Source: Bifidobacterium lemurum
Lineage (GTDB): Bacteria; Actinomycetota; Actinomycetes; Actinomycetales; Bifidobacteriaceae
Direction of reading: 5' to 3'
NCBI RefSeq assembly: GCF_014898175.1
Contig: NZ_CP062948.1
Location: 1,984,001-2,048,000, forward strand
Length of the DNA stretch: 64,000 nt
Part shown: piece by piece, positions 61,900 through 64,000 of the stretch
Layout: each line of letters opens with the position of its first letter
Numbering within the stretch: position 1 is the first letter of the stretch
Program-made: the position numbers and the translations under genes
Notes under the pieces: model-generated
The model's database searches: none
What the model was told of the DNA's origin: nothing
What the model saw: only the letters and a program-made list of their open reading frames with translations

Positions 61900-64000
61900 A
61901 TGCCTCAACGAACACCGAACACCCATGAACGGGAGGAGGGCCGCGGCATACGTGACCTGCTGCATTCGGTGGGTGCGCTCGCCGGCTCCCTGACGGGCCC
62001 GAGCGAGCCGCCGTCGGCCAATCCATTCGGCGACGCGCTGCGCGAATCCAGCGAATCGCCCGACGGGCTGATCGCCCAGCTGACCAAACACGCCATCACG
62101 CTCAATCCGATGGTGAAAAGGCGGCTGTTCCCCGATTTGCAGAACGTGCCCGAGGGACTGACCCTCGGATGGGCGCAGCTGCCGCGGACCAACGGACGCG
62201 GCTTCAGCCTCGGCGTGTTCACCGACCGGAACCATTTCGCGCAGATCGCGTTCGCCGACCATCGCGGACGCGTGTTCGCCGGCACAGACCCGCAAATGGA
62301 CACGCAGCCGCTCGAACCGCGGTTCATGTTCGGCAAGGAGCAGGATCCCGTGCTCGCCGACGGCGCGCGCCTGGGACGGCGCGACCTCGCCGGGCCGACG
62401 CGCGTGGTGACCGGCGGGGTGATCGGCCGCGACGACACCGGGCGGATGACCTGGCTGGCCGCATGGCTGAAGAACGGCAAACGCTATACGTTGGAGCAGA
62501 GCCGCGCCGACCTGCCCGCCGAGATGCGCCAGAATCTCGAATACCGCGACGCCATCGCCATCGCCTTCTTCGCCTGCTATCTGCTGCCGCAGATGAACGG
62601 TCTGCTGGTCGGATTCGGTTCGGGCAACATCTTCCGCCGGCTCAACCGCGAGGCTCCGATCGGGGCGATCCGCCGTTCGGTGCGCGACACGCTTGAGGCG
62701 CGCGCCCACGGCCTGCGCGCCTCCGGTCTGGAGGACCATTTCGCCGATCTGATGCGCGAGGCCGGCGCGATGGACTCCCTGGACGGACTGGAGGCGGTGC
62801 ACGGCGCGGAGCCGCTGCACCTGTACACCTCCAGTTACTCGGGAAGCTATTTCTTCGCTTGGGACAAGTCGCTGCCCTTCGGCTCCGCGTTGAAATCCCT
62901 GAAAATCGAAGGCAATCTCAACCGTTTCGCCGCCGTGAGCGCCTGGCTTGAGAACAACGCGGCCCAAGGCCTCACCCCCACCGAAGACACGGTGACCCGC
63001 GCCGAAGCCGCGCAGATCGACATGCGTCTGCTGGAGAATCCCGCCATCATCGCCCTCAAACCCTACGGCGACGGCGACGTGACCCGGCTGGTGGGGCTGG
63101 CGGGACGCACCGCCGAAGAGATGCGGCGCAAGCATCCCGACCCCATCGGCGGCGAGCGGCGGCCCTCCGAATGGGTGAGCCGACAGGCGCTGTCGTCCCT
63201 GCTGCGGAGGTTGCGCCTGCCGTACCGCTTCGATGTGGAGTTCCGCGCCGATCTCGAGCAGCGCAACGTGGCGATCGGCTTCACCACCGCCGGCACCTCC
63301 ATGATGCCCGACAGCCGATACGACGAGAAACGCCATACGTGGCGCGCCTTGGGCGATGCCGACCGGGCCGCGATGAGCGCCGCCTACAATCTGCGCGTCG
63401 GTCTGATCATGGCCGCGCTCAGCTTCGGGGTCGATCCGCAGGTGGAGCGGGTGTCGCTGCATATCGACTCCATCGGCTTGGAGGAGGCCGTCGCCGAACA
63501 GGATTCGGCCATCGAGCGGCTGATGAGCGAGGCCCTGAGCGCCTTCGAGCATCTGCGCAACGGCGATGTGGGCCGCGCCCGCACCAAAGCCGATCCGAAG
63601 GACGGCGACGTGCACGGCGATCCCACGCGCCCCATCACCCATGACGAGCCGCGCGCCTCGATCGCCCCCGCGGATCCGCTGGATATGGCCGGCGAAATGA
63701 CCAAGGCCGAAGAGACGGCCGATGCCGCGGCCTCCGCTGATTTGGACGGGCAGAGTCTGGACTCGCGCTTCGAGGATCTGATGCGCGACATCGACATCGA
63801 CGATATGACCTTCGCCTCATCCGACTTCGCCGGGGATCGCGACGACTTCGACGACGACTTCGATGACTTCGACGAGGTGGCGCACGGAGACGCCGGCGGC
63901 CTCGAGGATCCGATGAGCGTGCTGCGCCGCAACCCCACCGTGCGCAATATGGTGTCCGTGACCTTCACCCGCGAGGAATTCCTCGCGCGTCTCGCCGAGG
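61900..64000 (+). CDS. Large uncharacterised protein, 3' end outside window
   Basis: The frame stays open to the window end (700 codons seen). An AGGAGAG site lies 10 nt upstream of the ATG. Residues 1-55 are polar; about 60-520 form a mixed alpha/beta region with no membrane helix (TLGWAQLPRTNGRGFSLGVF, RDAIAIAFFACYLLPQMNGL, YLYTSSYSG-like HLYTSSYSGSYFFAWDK). Residues 560-680 are acidic with a DDFDDDFDDFDE run. I do not recognise a family. It is divergent from the polytopic membrane protein gene (50 bp apart). Confidence 0.75.
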   Translation, partial: MPQRTPNTHEREEGRGIRDLLHSVGALAGSLTGPSEPPSANPFGDALRESSESPDGLIAQLTKHAITLNPMVKRRLFPDLQNVPEGLTLGWAQLPRTNGRGFSLGVFTDRNHFAQIAFADHRGRVFAGTDPQMDTQPLEPRFMFGKEQDPVLADGARLGRRDLAGPTRVVTGGVIGRDDTGRMTWLAAWLKNGKRYTLEQSRADLPAEMRQNLEYRDAIAIAFFACYLLPQMNGLLVGFGSGNIFRRLNREAPIGAIRRSVRDTLEARAHGLRASGLEDHFADLMREAGAMDSLDGLEAVHGAEPLHLYTSSYSGSYFFAWDKSLPFGSALKSLKIEGNLNRFAAVSAWLENNAAQGLTPTEDTVTRAEAAQIDMRLLENPAIIALKPYGDGDVTRLVGLAGRTAEEMRRKHPDPIGGERRPSEWVSRQALSSLLRRLRLPYRFDVEFRADLEQRNVAIGFTTAGTSMMPDSRYDEKRHTWRALGDADRAAMSAAYNLRVGLIMAALSFGVDPQVERVSLHIDSIGLEEAVAEQDSAIERLMSEALSAFEHLRNGDVGRARTKADPKDGDVHGDPTRPITHDEPRASIAPADPLDMAGEMTKAEETADAAASADLDGQSLDSRFEDLMRDIDIDDMTFASSDFAGDRDDFDDDFDDFDEVAHGDAGGLEDPMSVLRRNPTVRNMVSVTFTREEFLARLAE

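Overview
The window is high-GC actinobacterial chromosome and fits Bifidobacterium. The evidence is gene content: an EngBF-type GH101 mucin-glycan hydrolase, a polyphosphate glucokinase, a gluABCD uptake system, a cspA-groEL arrangement with tandem CIRCE operators, DUF3027 and DUF349 proteins, and many promoters whose -10 box sits 7-9 nt before the start codon (leaderless mRNAs). I see no rRNA, tRNA, CRISPR array, insertion sequence or prophage. The species cannot be fixed from this stretch.

Layout. 1-3230: the 3' end of a sensor kinase, a HicAB toxin-antitoxin pair with a palindromic operator, then a two-gene unit of a WXG-motif protein and a large alpha/beta hydrolase. 3534-8796 (minus strand): a six-gene MoxR-DUF58-VWA operon in which every junction is a 4-nt ATGA overlap. 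8859-12681: ung, a LytR_C-type membrane protein, cspA and groEL. 12832-18810: a WXG100 protein, a TPM-domain protein, a two-component system, a second cold-shock protein and a DUF3027 protein. 19039-28938: a universal stress protein, clpC, a gene-free island, a DUF349 protein, hisS-aspS and a 45-residue membrane peptide. 29078-34887: glutamate-type ABC transporter genes and a sortase-anchored 5'-nucleotidase. 35338-41634: a 2098-residue GH101 endo-alpha-N-acetylgalactosaminidase. 41999-47753: a Ski2-like helicase, rarA with a LexA box, and an MFS exporter. 48029-53680: a TM2 protein, a YhbY-type protein, an FMN-riboswitch-controlled riboflavin ECF transporter with A1, A2 and T fused in one chain, and a GT2 glycosyltransferase. 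54143-64000: polyphosphate glucokinase, an aminotransferase with an unusual insertion, an orphan CbiO-like ATPase, an arylsulfotransferase-family protein, a polytopic membrane protein and a large uncharacterised protein cut by the window end.

The most unusual stretch is the gene-free island at 22849-23780. It lies between two strong terminators of converging genes. It holds two related palindromes and two mirror-image arrays, each of seven GGGCGG cores spaced 20 bp apart, facing each other across a 116-bp A/T-richer centre. No known element type that I recognise explains it. Other points of interest are a nine-G tract inside the signal-peptide codons of the GH101 gene (a possible phase switch), three nearly identical 219-bp repeats in the same gene, the LexA-box/leaderless rarA promoter, the EcfA1-A2-T fusion, and several hairpin-forming intergenic repeats.
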